From Chitinophagaceae bacterium UBA5175 (GTDB taxonomy: Bacteria; Bacteroidota; Bacteroidia; Chitinophagales; Chitinophagaceae), in NCBI GenBank assembly GCA_002413325.1, contig DHWT01000262.1:1-23967 (forward strand): 23,967 nt of DNA, read 5' to 3'. How positions within the stretch are numbered: the first letter of the stretch is position 1; each line of letters starts with the position of its first letter. Under the pieces are notes generated by a model. It did no database searches, had not been told where the DNA came from, and was given only the letters and a program-made list of their open reading frames with translations. Position numbers and translations under genes: made by a program. Of the stretch, positions 14,527 through 22,683 are shown piece by piece.

Positions 14527-16968
14527 TTATTCCGCTCTCAGGTTCTTTACCGGATTAGCAATCGCTGCTTTTATACTTTGAAAACTGACGGTTATTATCG
14601 CAATCAACAGGGCCGTCATGCCCGCGAAAATAAATACCCACCCGCTGACAGGGATTCTGTAAGCGAAGCCTTGCAGCCACTGGTTCATGAAATACCACGC
14701 TACAGGAGACGCAATGAAAAGAGCGATCAGGACCAGGACGATAAAATCCATACTCAGCATCGTCGCAATATTGCTGACACTGGCTCCCATTATTTTGCGG
14801 ATGCTGATTTCCTTAGCCCTTTTTTTTGTGGTGAACAGGGCAAGTCCGAAGAGGCCCATACAGGAGATGAAGATGGAAATAGCCATGGCAGAGTTCACCA
14901 TTATGGCCGTTTGCCGGTCCTTTTCGTATAACAAAGCCAGTGAATGATCGTAAAAACGGTAGTTGAAACCGGCGGCTGGATAAATTTGCTTCCAGGCTTT
15001 TTCTATCCGCGCAATCGTTGTGCTTACCATGGCGGGTCCGGCTCCTTTTGAAGCCAGTTTGATTGCCAGGGCGCTTTCTCTGTCCGGCCTGTTGATGATG
15101 CAAAGCGGCGTGATGGGATCATGGAGGGATTTGGTATGGAAATCTGCCACGACCCCCACCACCGGGTAAGGCTTATCGTTCCAATAAAGTGTTTTTCCGA
15201 TCGCATCTTCCGGCAACTTATTTCCCATCAGCCCGGAAAGCTTTTCGTTGATCACAAATTCATTCACGCTGTCAGATTTTCCCAGGTTCCTGCCTGCCAG
15301 CAGTTTGATCTGGTAGAGGGGTATATAGTCCTCGTTGCCGGCAACCTGGGTAACCCGGAAATCTTTCAGGTCGCTGCTTTTGAATTTTACATTCATACCC
15401 CGGGAATTTCCTGTCATCGGCGACAGCCATTGTAAAGCCACTTTATTTATACCAGGTATTTGCCTGATTTTCTGAACGAGCACTCCGATTTTCGAAATAC
15501 TGTCACTCCCGGATGTCTCGATGGTAAGGATGGCATCCGCGTTAAAGCCAAGGTCTTTTTCGCGTACATAACGCAGCTGGTTTGCGATCACCATACTGCC
15601 CATGATAAAGACAAGCGATACGGTGAACTGAAAAACAATCAGTCCTTTTCTGAGCAGCCATTTTTCACTGCCCCTTTCGGTGCCTGATCCTTTTAAACTT
15701 ATGACCGGCGGATAGGACGACAAAACTTTGGCAGGATACAGACCGGCAAATAAAGTAGTACCTATAATTATAAGGATCAGGAATAACATCGTTGAAGGTT
15801 CAAATAGGCGAAAGGATACGCCGTTGGGAATAAACGACCGGAACCCAAAGAGTACAGGTCTGACCAGGACCGTGGCCAGTAACACCGAAAACAGAACCAG
15901 CAGGAATGATTCTGTTAAAAACTGAAAAACCAGGCCCGGTCTGTTACCACCCAGCACTTTACGGACACCTACTTCCCTGGCACGTTGGATAGATTGTGCA
16001 GTAGACAGATTGATAAAGTTTATAATACCAAGAATCAGGATAAATAAAGCGATTCCCATTAAACTGTATAAGGTAGGTAAATGGGCTGTCCTGATCGTGT
16101 TTTCAATTACGTCGCCATTGAAATGAAGCGCTGATAACGGCTCCAGCCAGAGGGCCAGCTTTACCTGGGGGTCAGCATGGGTTTTTACGAGTCCTGCCAG
16201 TTGTTTATTCACCTGGGCCGCTGTCGTACCGGCCCGGAGTTTTACAAATGTCCATGTGGACATATCCTGCTGACTCCAGGAGTCCTGGCTGATGTTATTC
16301 TTTAAAAAGCTGTTTTGTAACGTGCCGACGGATATAAAATCGGTAAACGCCAGGTCCGTATTTTTATCCGGGTCTTTTATAATTCCCGAAACATTCACCT
16401 TCAGGGAGTCTTCATAAATCAGCTGCCTTCCAAGCATTTTATCCAGAGGCCCTGAGCCAAAATATTGATGTGCTCTTCTTTCAGTGAGCACTACGGTGTA
16501 AGGGGCTGCTAATGCGGTTGAGGCATCACCGGCCAGCCAGTCATATTTGAAAATATCAAAGTATTGCGGGTCGGCAATAACTGTGGTTATATAATTCGTT
16601 CCCCCGATTATGCTTCCAAATTGCGCTTCCGGTTTGTCTCCATCGGGTATACTTATTTTCGCATTGTATGGAATGATGCCTGCAATTCCTTCCAGGTCAG
16701 ACAGACTTGCACGACAGGAATTCAATACAGCGAAGGGAACCCGGGCAAAATGCAGTTTCTCTCCTGTACTTTCTGTTACATCTCCCATTACACGATATAT
16801 CCTTTCTTTACCCGGATGAAACGTATCGAAGCTGAGTTCATAACTGGTAACTTCATATATGGCAATGCAGGCGCATATCCCTAAAGAAAGTCCAAGCACA
16901 TTGACAGCTGTGTATGTCTTATGGCGGGAGATATTTCGCCAGGCAATCTTTAAATAGTTTCTGAACAT
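14527..16968 (-). CDS. MacB/FtsX-type ABC transporter permease
   Basis: An 813-residue permease of the MacB-FtsX superfamily. It starts with MFRNYLKIAWRNISRHKTYT, the usual amphipathic entry, then TM1 (about 22-42). A large periplasmic domain (about 43-295) is followed by an FtsX domain with TMs near 302-321, 352-372, 394-414 and 440-463. A second periplasmic domain follows, then a second FtsX domain (about 690-806) containing FISCMGLFGLALFTTKKRAKEISIRKIMGA. Both REVGVRKVLG and KEISIRKIMG coupling motifs are present. Such proteins use a separate ATPase for mechanotransmission or efflux, but none is encoded nearby. It is divergent from a relative at 17456 that shares its N-terminal pattern, so the two may form a heterodimer (inference). 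Confidence 0.93.
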   Translation of the reverse strand: MFRNYLKIAWRNISRHKTYTAVNVLGLSLGICACIAIYEVTSYELSFDTFHPGKERIYRVMGDVTESTGEKLHFARVPFAVLNSCRASLSDLEGIAGIIPYNAKISIPDGDKPEAQFGSIIGGTNYITTVIADPQYFDIFKYDWLAGDASTALAAPYTVVLTERRAHQYFGSGPLDKMLGRQLIYEDSLKVNVSGIIKDPDKNTDLAFTDFISVGTLQNSFLKNNISQDSWSQQDMSTWTFVKLRAGTTAAQVNKQLAGLVKTHADPQVKLALWLEPLSALHFNGDVIENTIRTAHLPTLYSLMGIALFILILGIINFINLSTAQSIQRAREVGVRKVLGGNRPGLVFQFLTESFLLVLFSVLLATVLVRPVLFGFRSFIPNGVSFRLFEPSTMLFLILIIIGTTLFAGLYPAKVLSSYPPVISLKGSGTERGSEKWLLRKGLIVFQFTVSLVFIMGSMVIANQLRYVREKDLGFNADAILTIETSGSDSISKIGVLVQKIRQIPGINKVALQWLSPMTGNSRGMNVKFKSSDLKDFRVTQVAGNEDYIPLYQIKLLAGRNLGKSDSVNEFVINEKLSGLMGNKLPEDAIGKTLYWNDKPYPVVGVVADFHTKSLHDPITPLCIINRPDRESALAIKLASKGAGPAMVSTTIARIEKAWKQIYPAAGFNYRFYDHSLALLYEKDRQTAIMVNSAMAISIFISCMGLFGLALFTTKKRAKEISIRKIMGASVSNIATMLSMDFIVLVLIALFIASPVAWYFMNQWLQGFAYRIPVSGWVFIFAGMTALLIAIITVSFQSIKAAIANPVKNLRAE

Positions 16969-17455
16969 TCTGCCGGAGGTTTAAAATGATCCTTGCATTT
17001 GTTTTAACCAGCCAGGAAGATGCCAGATTTTAACTTATTGCCGTTCAGAGATTTAATATTTTTATATTACTTAAGGTTGTTCGTTTTTGGTACAACAGTG
17101 ATACATCATATGTGAGCAGGTCATAGCAGAAAATAACTCTTCTTTTTTTCGCATCGAATCTTTTACTAAATCCGCTTTCCTTTAAAGGCATTTCTTTAAT
17201 GGCCGGATAGTCGGGCACAAGGAGGCTGTTTGATACATTTTGATACCTGATGGTAGTGTATCGTGATCTGTACCCGCGTTTTGGCGGACAGCAGGTGTAT
17301 CAAAATCGCACGATGAAGGCGCTATATGGGTTTCATAGTTTGCTGATTTGCACAGAATTAATAATCAGGCACCTTGTTTGTTTCCCATCAGGCATCGGGG
17401 TGCTTATCGGTATGGTTGGAACGAAGCAGGGCGCCTGATATATAAACCATCCGCT
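16969..17455. promoter_or_regulatory. Long gap between the divergent permeases, with repeated words
   Basis: No gene is supported in these 487 bp. TTTGATAC occurs at 17229-17236 and again at 17239-17246, one helical turn apart. A third copy is inverted at 17297-17304, making perfect 10-bp inverted arms ATTTTGATAC (17237-17246 and 17297-17306). A second word, ATCAGGC, occurs at 17364-17370 and 17387-17393 and inverted at 17433-17439, just before the right-hand gene. These look like regulator sites, possibly shared by both genes. No exact TAnnTTTG box was found on either strand. Confidence 0.4.
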
Positions 17456-19822
17456 ATGTTTAGAAACTATTTCAGAATTGCCTGGCGTAATATGCTCAAA
17501 GACCGGCAGTTTACATTTCTCAATGTGTTCGGTCTTTCCGTCGGATTGGCCTGTACGCTCCTTATCTGGTTTTGGGTACATGACGAACTCAGCGTTGACA
17601 AAACGTTTGAAAAAGGAGACCAGATATATCAATTGATGGAGCATCGAAAAGCTCCTGGCCAAAGTCCCCTGTCCGATGAATCCTCGGGTATGCTGGGTGA
17701 AGTATTGGCGACGAAGATGCCTGAAATCGAATATGCCGCGGCATTGGCTCCGCACGAATGGTTTCAGAAATTCACGCTCTCGGCCGGCGAAAAAAATATC
17801 AAGGCCTATGGCCAATATGCGGGCAAAGACTATTTTAATATTTTTTCTTTTAAACTGCTCGATGGAAAAAAAGACCAGGTGCTCGTGAACCGGAATTCAA
17901 TCGTACTATCCGACGAACTGGCGGGAAAACTATTTGGCACAACGGAAAACCTGATCGGTAAGCCCATCCACTTTCAGCACACCCGGGATTTTTTTGTTAG
18001 TGGGGTATTTGAAAAACCAGGCCCCCATTCTTCACAGCAATTTGATTTTGTATTATCCTTTGAATACATGAAGCAGGTGTATCCCTGGGTAACGTCCTGG
18101 AATAATACCGGCCCGCACAATTTTGTATTGCTGAAAAAGGGCACGGATATAAACGCATTCAACAGGAGGATTGCGAACGTAGTAGCGGAAAACGCCCATG
18201 ATACGACCCGCTCGGCGGTTGCCGTACCGTTCCCGGACAATTATCTGTTGTACACGTTCAGCCACGGCTCACAGGTTGGCGGAAAAATCGTTTATGTGAG
18301 GTTATTTTCCATCATTGCCCTCTTTATCCTGGCCATTGCATGTATTAATTTCATGAATCTGTCAACAGCAAAGGCTTCACGGCGTATGAAGGAGGTGGGA
18401 ATAAAAAAGGTACTTGGGGCCGGCAGAAAACAACTGGTATTTCAGTTCCTTTCGGAATCCATTATTTTCTCTGCCCTGGCCATGATACTTGCGCTCGGGA
18501 TCGCATGGCTCCTGCTGCCTGCTTTCAATAACCTCACGGGCAAGCAAATCGCACTGAGTTTTAATGCAACACTTGTCCTGACGCTTGCGGGTATTACCTT
18601 ATTTACGGGCCTGCTGTCGGGCAGTTACCCGGCATTATATCTTTCAGGCTTTAAGCCCGTCGGTATCTTAAAGGGGAAAATTCAGACTTCCGTTGCGGAG
18701 CTGTTCTCCCGCAGGGGGCTCGTTGTTTTTCAATTTACGTTATCTGCACTGCTGATCATATCGGTACTGGTTGTATATCGGCAAATCCGGTATATACAAA
18801 CCACAAACCCGGGTTATAACAAAGAAAATGTGCTTCGGTTTAATTCGGAAGGCAAAGTACTGGGCAGTGAAGATGTATTTGTAGATGACCTGAAAAAAAT
18901 ACCCGGCGTAATAAACGCCTGTTATACCTGGCATGAAATGATCGGAAGGAATTATGGTGATTATGGACTCAGTTGGGAAGGAAAGGATCCGAATGAACGG
19001 GATTATGTGGAAGGATTCGGCGGGGGTTATGGATTTATTGAAACCATGGGGATGCAAATGGCAGCGGGCCGGGCTTATTCACGGAATTTTGGTGATGAGT
19101 CGTCAAAGATCATATTGAATGAATCTGCTGTGAAGTTAATGCGGTTGAAGAATCCTGTAGGCAAAACCATCCGTTATAACGATCAGCCAAGGCAGATCAT
19201 TGGCATTGTAAAGGATTTTCATTTCGAGTCGCTGCATGAACCCGTCAGGCCTTGTTTTATTTCCCTGGACGGACCAGGCAATATATGGCATAAGATGATG
19301 GTGAGAATAAAGGGTAACGAACAGGCTTCAACCATCAGCGCCATTCAAAAACTGTATGAATCCTATAATCCGGGCTTTCCGTTTGAATATGGTTTTCTGG
19401 ATGAAGCTTATCAGAAACAGTATCTCACGGAAAGCCGGGTGGGGATACTTTCCCGTTATTTTGCAGGTCTGGCGATATTGATTTCCTGTGTTGGATTATT
19501 TGGACTGGCGACCTTCACCGCTCAAAAAAGGCAAAAAGAAATAGGAATTCGTAAAGTGGTCGGTGCCTCGGTAAACAGTATTGTTTTAATGCTGTCGAAG
19601 GATTTCCTAAAGCTGGTGCTCGTGGCTGTTGTCATTGCATTCCCGCTGGCCTGGTGGCTGATGAGTCAATGGCTGCAGGGATTTGCTTACCGGACAAATA
19701 TCGGTGTGGAAGTTTTCCTGGTCACCGGGGCATCTGTTGTTTGTATTACACTGCTGACGATCAGCGTGCAGGCCATCAGGGCGGCCCTGTCAAATCCCGT
19801 GAAAAGCCTGAGGTCGGAATAA
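17456..19822 (+). CDS. MacB/FtsX-type ABC transporter permease
   Basis: 788 residues, with the start at 17456 giving MFRNYFRIAWRNMLKDRQFT, the same opening as the divergent neighbour. The longer frame from 17348 adds 36 non-conserved residues. TM1 is at about 22-42. A periplasmic domain spans 43-280. TMs lie near 283-303, 337-356, 375-395 and 430-450, and a second FtsX domain occupies the last 120 residues. Coupling motifs are KEVGIKKVLGAG (312-323) and KEIGIRKVVGAS near the C-terminus, which ends NPVKSLRSE. It should act with an ABC ATPase encoded elsewhere in lipid, peptide or efflux work at the inner membrane. The same plan and divergent layout suggest an old duplication with inversion. 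Confidence 0.93.
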   Translation: MFRNYFRIAWRNMLKDRQFTFLNVFGLSVGLACTLLIWFWVHDELSVDKTFEKGDQIYQLMEHRKAPGQSPLSDESSGMLGEVLATKMPEIEYAAALAPHEWFQKFTLSAGEKNIKAYGQYAGKDYFNIFSFKLLDGKKDQVLVNRNSIVLSDELAGKLFGTTENLIGKPIHFQHTRDFFVSGVFEKPGPHSSQQFDFVLSFEYMKQVYPWVTSWNNTGPHNFVLLKKGTDINAFNRRIANVVAENAHDTTRSAVAVPFPDNYLLYTFSHGSQVGGKIVYVRLFSIIALFILAIACINFMNLSTAKASRRMKEVGIKKVLGAGRKQLVFQFLSESIIFSALAMILALGIAWLLLPAFNNLTGKQIALSFNATLVLTLAGITLFTGLLSGSYPALYLSGFKPVGILKGKIQTSVAELFSRRGLVVFQFTLSALLIISVLVVYRQIRYIQTTNPGYNKENVLRFNSEGKVLGSEDVFVDDLKKIPGVINACYTWHEMIGRNYGDYGLSWEGKDPNERDYVEGFGGGYGFIETMGMQMAAGRAYSRNFGDESSKIILNESAVKLMRLKNPVGKTIRYNDQPRQIIGIVKDFHFESLHEPVRPCFISLDGPGNIWHKMMVRIKGNEQASTISAIQKLYESYNPGFPFEYGFLDEAYQKQYLTESRVGILSRYFAGLAILISCVGLFGLATFTAQKRQKEIGIRKVVGASVNSIVLMLSKDFLKLVLVAVVIAFPLAWWLMSQWLQGFAYRTNIGVEVFLVTGASVVCITLLTISVQAIRAALSNPVKSLRSE

Positions 19823-19882
19823 ATGGAAGACACGGAGAATGGGTATGGACAATGGCTGATCATTGCAAAGGAGCAGGAATGG

Positions 19883-19964
19883 CCTGCCTGAAATTCCTCC
19901 CCTTGTAAAATAGATCTCCTTGTTCGTCCAGGTTGGCCACGCCCGTCTCGACTTCGATGGGGAT
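19883..19964 (-). pseudogene. Remnant of a dnaE2 3' end, internally deleted
   Basis: Two blocks match the intact dnaE2 at the right end of the window, in the same orientation. Positions 19883-19928 match 22683-22728 (40 of 46 bases) and 19929-19964 match 22969-23004 (31 of 36). The junction corresponds to a 240-bp (80-codon) deletion. Read on the minus strand it stays in frame: IPIEVETGVANLDEQGDLFY, then KGRNFR, against ITIEDETGVANL and GQGDIFYKGRNFR in DnaE2. The dnaE2 stop TAG is CAG here, so the frame runs on to a TGA eight codons later. No start or body of a gene remains. It marks the left edge of the accessory block. Confidence 0.85.
19887..19912. repeat. Left copy of a 26-bp perfect direct repeat
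   Basis: Identical over 26 bases to 22687-22712, exactly 2800 bp to the right, where it forms the last codons of dnaE2. It is the core of the dnaE2 remnant described at 19883-19964. Confidence 0.9.
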
Positions 19965-19990
19965 TTGATTTCCCCCTGTTTTCTCTTTTT
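19959..19990 (+). terminator. Weak possible terminator for the permease gene
   Basis: A five-pair stem GGGGA (19959-19963) / TCCCC (19971-19975) with a 7-nt loop is followed by a T-rich stretch (CTGTTTTCTCTTTTT). The stem is short and part of it belongs to the dnaE2 remnant, so this is only a candidate. It lies about 136 nt after the permease stop. Confidence 0.3.
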
Positions 19991-20011
19991 AAAAAAAAAC
20001 TGAAAAAAAAT

Positions 20012-20043
20012 TTTGCGAAACCGAATAGTTGCGCATATATTTG
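20012..20043 (+). promoter_or_regulatory. Bacteroidota-type promoter of the arsR operon
   Basis: TTTG (20012-20015), 20 nt, then TATATTTG (20036-20043), an exact TAnnTTTG. The start would be near 20048 and the leader about 29 nt. Both operator repeats overlap it. Confidence 0.65.
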
Positions 20044-20063
20044 CAACCGATTAGTTTCGCATA
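20015..20063. promoter_or_regulatory. Two tandem operator repeats over the arsR promoter
   Basis: ACCGAATAGTTGCGCATA (20020-20037) and ACCGATTAGTTTCGCATA (20046-20063) match at 16 of 18 positions with a 26-bp period (2.5 helical turns). Each sits in an imperfect dyad, GCGAAAC-N6-GTTGCGC and TGCAAC-N6-GTTTCGC, and the outer arms GCGAAAC and GTTTCGC are exact inverses. One repeat covers the spacer and the start of the -7 box, the other the inferred transcription start. This fits autorepression by the ArsR protein. Confidence 0.65.
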
Positions 20064-20076
20064 AAAATTAAACACT

Positions 20077-20397
20077 ATGAGACGGGACATTTTTCAGGCC
20101 ATAGCCGACCCGACGAGGCGGGCCATTATTACTTTAATTGCATTGCAGGCGATGACCCCCAATGCCATTGCCGAAAACTTCAACACGACGCGGCAATCAG
20201 TTTCCAAACACCTTCGCATACTCACAGAATGCGAACTGGTAAAACAGGAACAACAGGGCAGGGAAATTTACTACTCGCTTGAAATTCAAAAAATGAAAGA
20301 GATAGATAAATGGTTAAGCCAATTCAGAAAAATTTGGGAAACCCGGTTTAATCAGCTGGACAAAGTATTATCAAACATTAAAAAGCAAAAAAAATGA
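20077..20397 (+). CDS. ArsR-family winged-helix regulator (SRPBCC-associated type)
   Basis: A 106-residue repressor. The helix-turn-helix spans about 28-60 (MTPNAIAENFNTTRQSVSKHLRIL) with the wing at 62-75 (LVKQEQQGREIYYSL). The opening MRRDIFQAIADPTRRAII is typical of the class fused in operons with AHSA1/SRPBCC genes. It has no ELCVC-type metal site, so it is not a classic arsenic or zinc sensor. The C-terminus is a basic helical tail (FRKIWETRFNQL...IKKQKK). Its stop overlaps the next ATG (ATGA), which gives translational coupling. It probably represses its own promoter through the two repeats upstream. Confidence 0.92.
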   Translation: MRRDIFQAIADPTRRAIITLIALQAMTPNAIAENFNTTRQSVSKHLRILTECELVKQEQQGREIYYSLEIQKMKEIDKWLSQFRKIWETRFNQLDKVLSNIKKQKK

Positions 20398-20900
20398 TTA
20401 CCAATCTGCTGTTTGATTTCACTGTGGACAAAGCCACGAACACCATCCACATTACCCGGGAATTCGACGCCGGTCCTGATCTCGTCTGGGATGCCTTTAC
20501 AAAGGCGGAAATACTGGATCAGTGGGTGGCGCCTGAACCATGGCGGGCCCAAACAAAAGAAATGGACTTCCGCGAAGGGGGCCGCTGGCTGTATGCCATG
20601 ATCTCTCCTGAAAATGTCTCCCACTGGTCACTGGTTGAATTTATCAAAATCGAACCGAAGTCGGGTTTCTCCTCCAGGAATTGCTTTAGTGATGAAAACG
20701 GAAATGCCAACAATGCCGCCTTTTCTATTACGGAAACCACCTTCAGGGCAGGGGCAGGGGGCACCACCGTTCAGATCGTCAAGAAAATGGCGGACCTGGC
20801 CCAGCTGGAAATGTTCGTCGCAAGAGGCTTCAAAGAAGGAATGTCCGCATCCATGCAAAACCTGGATGAGCTGCTGGCGACCTTATCACAGCGGGGTTAA
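20394..20900 (+). CDS. SRPBCC/AHSA1-domain protein, copy 1
   Basis: 168 residues of START-like fold, with a hydrophobic cavity for small ligands. Motifs: REFDAGPDLVWDAFTKAEILDQW (about 19-41), GGRWLYAMISPE and the C-terminal helix GFKEGMSASMQNLDELLATL. The usual DQWWAP signature reads DQWVAP here. Such proteins sit beside ArsR genes and may bind a ligand or modify the response; the ligand is unknown. It begins inside the arsR stop codon. The protein is related along its length to the product at 21455 (for example NLLFDFTVDKAT against NLLFDFTIDKAT). Confidence 0.9.
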   Translation: MITNLLFDFTVDKATNTIHITREFDAGPDLVWDAFTKAEILDQWVAPEPWRAQTKEMDFREGGRWLYAMISPENVSHWSLVEFIKIEPKSGFSSRNCFSDENGNANNAAFSITETTFRAGAGGTTVQIVKKMADLAQLEMFVARGFKEGMSASMQNLDELLATLSQRG

Positions 20901-20945
20901 CAGCTTCAATAGTCATTGAATGATCAATGGTTTACCTGATTTTAT

Positions 20946-21371
20946 ATGAACGTACAGGAACAGATCAGAAACTATATTACCAGCCAGCCGGAACCAAAAC
21001 TCAGTGAAATGCAGGCCCTGCACCTGCGCATACTTCAGGTATTGCCAGCCTGTAAATTATGGTTCGACGATGGTAAAAACAATGAAAATAAAACGGTTAG
21101 TAATCCCACGATTGGATATGGATTTCAAATAATGAAATATGCGGATGGAAAAACCAGGGAGTTTTTTCAAATTGGTGTCAGTGCAAACACCACCGGAATC
21201 TCGGTCTATATCCTGGGAATAAAAGATAAGACCTACCTGGCCCGGACCTATGGGAAAGAGCTGGGCAAGGCGAAAGTAACCGGATATTGCATTAAGTTCA
21301 AAACGCTGAAAGACATCAACATGGATACACTTGAATCGGCCATACGCTATGGAGTGGCGGCCCGCTCCTGA
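20946..21371 (+). CDS. DUF1801-type protein
   Basis: 141 residues, cytosolic. The first helix (EQIRNYITSQPEPKLSEMQALHLRIL) and the beta-rich remainder (FFQIGVSANTTGISVYILGI, then TGYCIKFKTLKDINMDTLESAIRYG) fit the DUF1801/YdhG-like fold. This is related to the frataxin-like shape and is often found beside SRPBCC genes. Function unknown. It lies 45 nt after the first SRPBCC gene on the same strand and ends directly before the arsR remnant, so it separates the two arsR-SRPBCC units. Confidence 0.78.
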   Translation: MNVQEQIRNYITSQPEPKLSEMQALHLRILQVLPACKLWFDDGKNNENKTVSNPTIGYGFQIMKYADGKTREFFQIGVSANTTGISVYILGIKDKTYLARTYGKELGKAKVTGYCIKFKTLKDINMDTLESAIRYGVAARS

Positions 21372-21454
21372 ATGAAGGACCTATTCAGGAAAATCCGGGA
21401 AGCCCGCTTTAAGCAACCCGACAACGCATGATCAACTATTAAAAAACGGAAAAA

Positions 21455-21458
<4 letters not shown>
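21372..21458 (+). pseudogene. 3' remnant of a second arsR gene
   Basis: From 21384 to 21458, 58 of 75 bases match the arsR 3' end at 20323-20397 with no gap. In frame it reads MKDLFRKIREARFKQPDNA, an internal TGA (21429-21431), then STIKKRKK and the terminal TGA. The intact gene reads MKEI...FRKIWETRFNQLDKVLSNIKKQKK. Six codons after MKD seem deleted. The final TGA overlaps the ATG of the next SRPBCC gene exactly as in the intact pair. The DNA-binding part is gone, so no regulator is made. Confidence 0.85.
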
Positions 21459-21958
<500 letters not shown>

Positions 21959-22017
21959 CGACCCTGAACCGGATAGCGGGATCGTGCCCCCAAAACGACC
22001 CATAACATGAGGAATAA

Positions 22018-22203
22018 ATGATTGATATTCATTATAATACCCGGGTTTTGGATCAATTGAGGATTCCGCCTTCAAATCACCTTGAGAAACTGGGAGGGGA
22101 CCTGAAAGGATTTTATTCGATCCGGATTAATGATCAGTGGCGAATAATTTTTAAGTGGACGGAAGGAAATAGTTTTGAAGTGGAGATTACAGACTATCAT
22201 TAA
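22018..22203 (+). pseudogene. N-terminally truncated HigB/RelE-type toxin
   Basis: 61 residues that match the C-terminal two thirds of HigB toxins: LRIPPSNHLEKLGGDLKGFY, then SIRINDQWRIIFKW and VEITDYH. Family members are usually about 90-100 residues; the first 30 or so, including the first helices, are missing. The ATG corresponds to an internal Met of the family. A TAA lies immediately upstream in the same frame, and none of the three frames between 21959 and 22017 encodes the lost part. The antitoxin follows after 2 nt. It is most likely a disarmed toxin; a short functional form cannot be ruled out. Confidence 0.75.
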
Positions 22204-22205
22204 GT

Positions 22206-22586
22206 ATGCGTATGAAATATTTGCACAACCCGCACCCGGGTGAAATTCTGTTATCAGAATTTATGGAACCATACAGGCTGACAAACTACCGGTTGGCAAA
22301 GGACCTTGATATTCCTGAATCCAGAATAGGTAAAATTGTGAAAGGTGAAAGACGTATAACAGCCGATACGGCACTCAGGCTGGAATTATATTTTGGAATG
22401 GACGCTTCCTTTTGGCTGGGTTTGCAAAATGATTTTGACTTAGCGGAAGAAAAGCGCGCTAAAGAATTGAAGCCATTGTTGATAAAACTACATAAATCGG
22501 TACCTGATAAAAATGGTGTTTCAGAAAAACAAAAGAAATCCGTCATGGGTGCTAATCGGATTAAGCATAAAAAGGCCACGGTCTAA
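22206..22586 (+). CDS. higA: HigA-family antitoxin
   Basis: A 126-residue XRE-type DNA-binding antitoxin of the HigA/VapI group. The conserved opening is HNPHPGEILLSEFMEPYRLT. The helix-turn-helix spans about 24-55 (TNYRLAKDLDIPESRIGKIVKGERRIT) and the dimer part continues with ADTALRLELYFGMDASFWLGLQNDFDL. The tail from about 95 is basic and longer than usual. Starting at Met 3 is equally possible. It would bind HigB and repress its own promoter, but the partner here is truncated. The gene appears intact, as expected where antitoxins outlive decayed toxins. Confidence 0.9.
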   Translation: MRMKYLHNPHPGEILLSEFMEPYRLTNYRLAKDLDIPESRIGKIVKGERRITADTALRLELYFGMDASFWLGLQNDFDLAEEKRAKELKPLLIKLHKSVPDKNGVSEKQKKSVMGANRIKHKKATV

Positions 22587-22654
22587 AAAGTAAATAGGAA
22601 GGGACCGTTAAAAGCGTTGGGTATATTGTCGGTTCTGCACTTGTTTTGGGATGT

Positions 22655-22671
22655 GGTCACAATTTGTGACC
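22655..22671. other. Perfect 17-bp dyad between higA and dnaE2
   Basis: GGTCACAA-T-TTGTGACC is a perfect inverted repeat with a single central base. It lies between two convergent genes and 15 bp from the right-hand direct repeat. No T-run follows on either strand, so it does not look like a normal terminator. It could be a protein-binding or recombination site. Confidence 0.5.
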
Positions 22672-22683
22672 TTAAAGCATACC

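Noticed and set aside
20905..20920. Inverted repeat TTCAAT-N4-ATTGAA after the first SRPBCC gene.
   Set aside because: Only 6-bp AT-rich arms, no tail, likely by chance.
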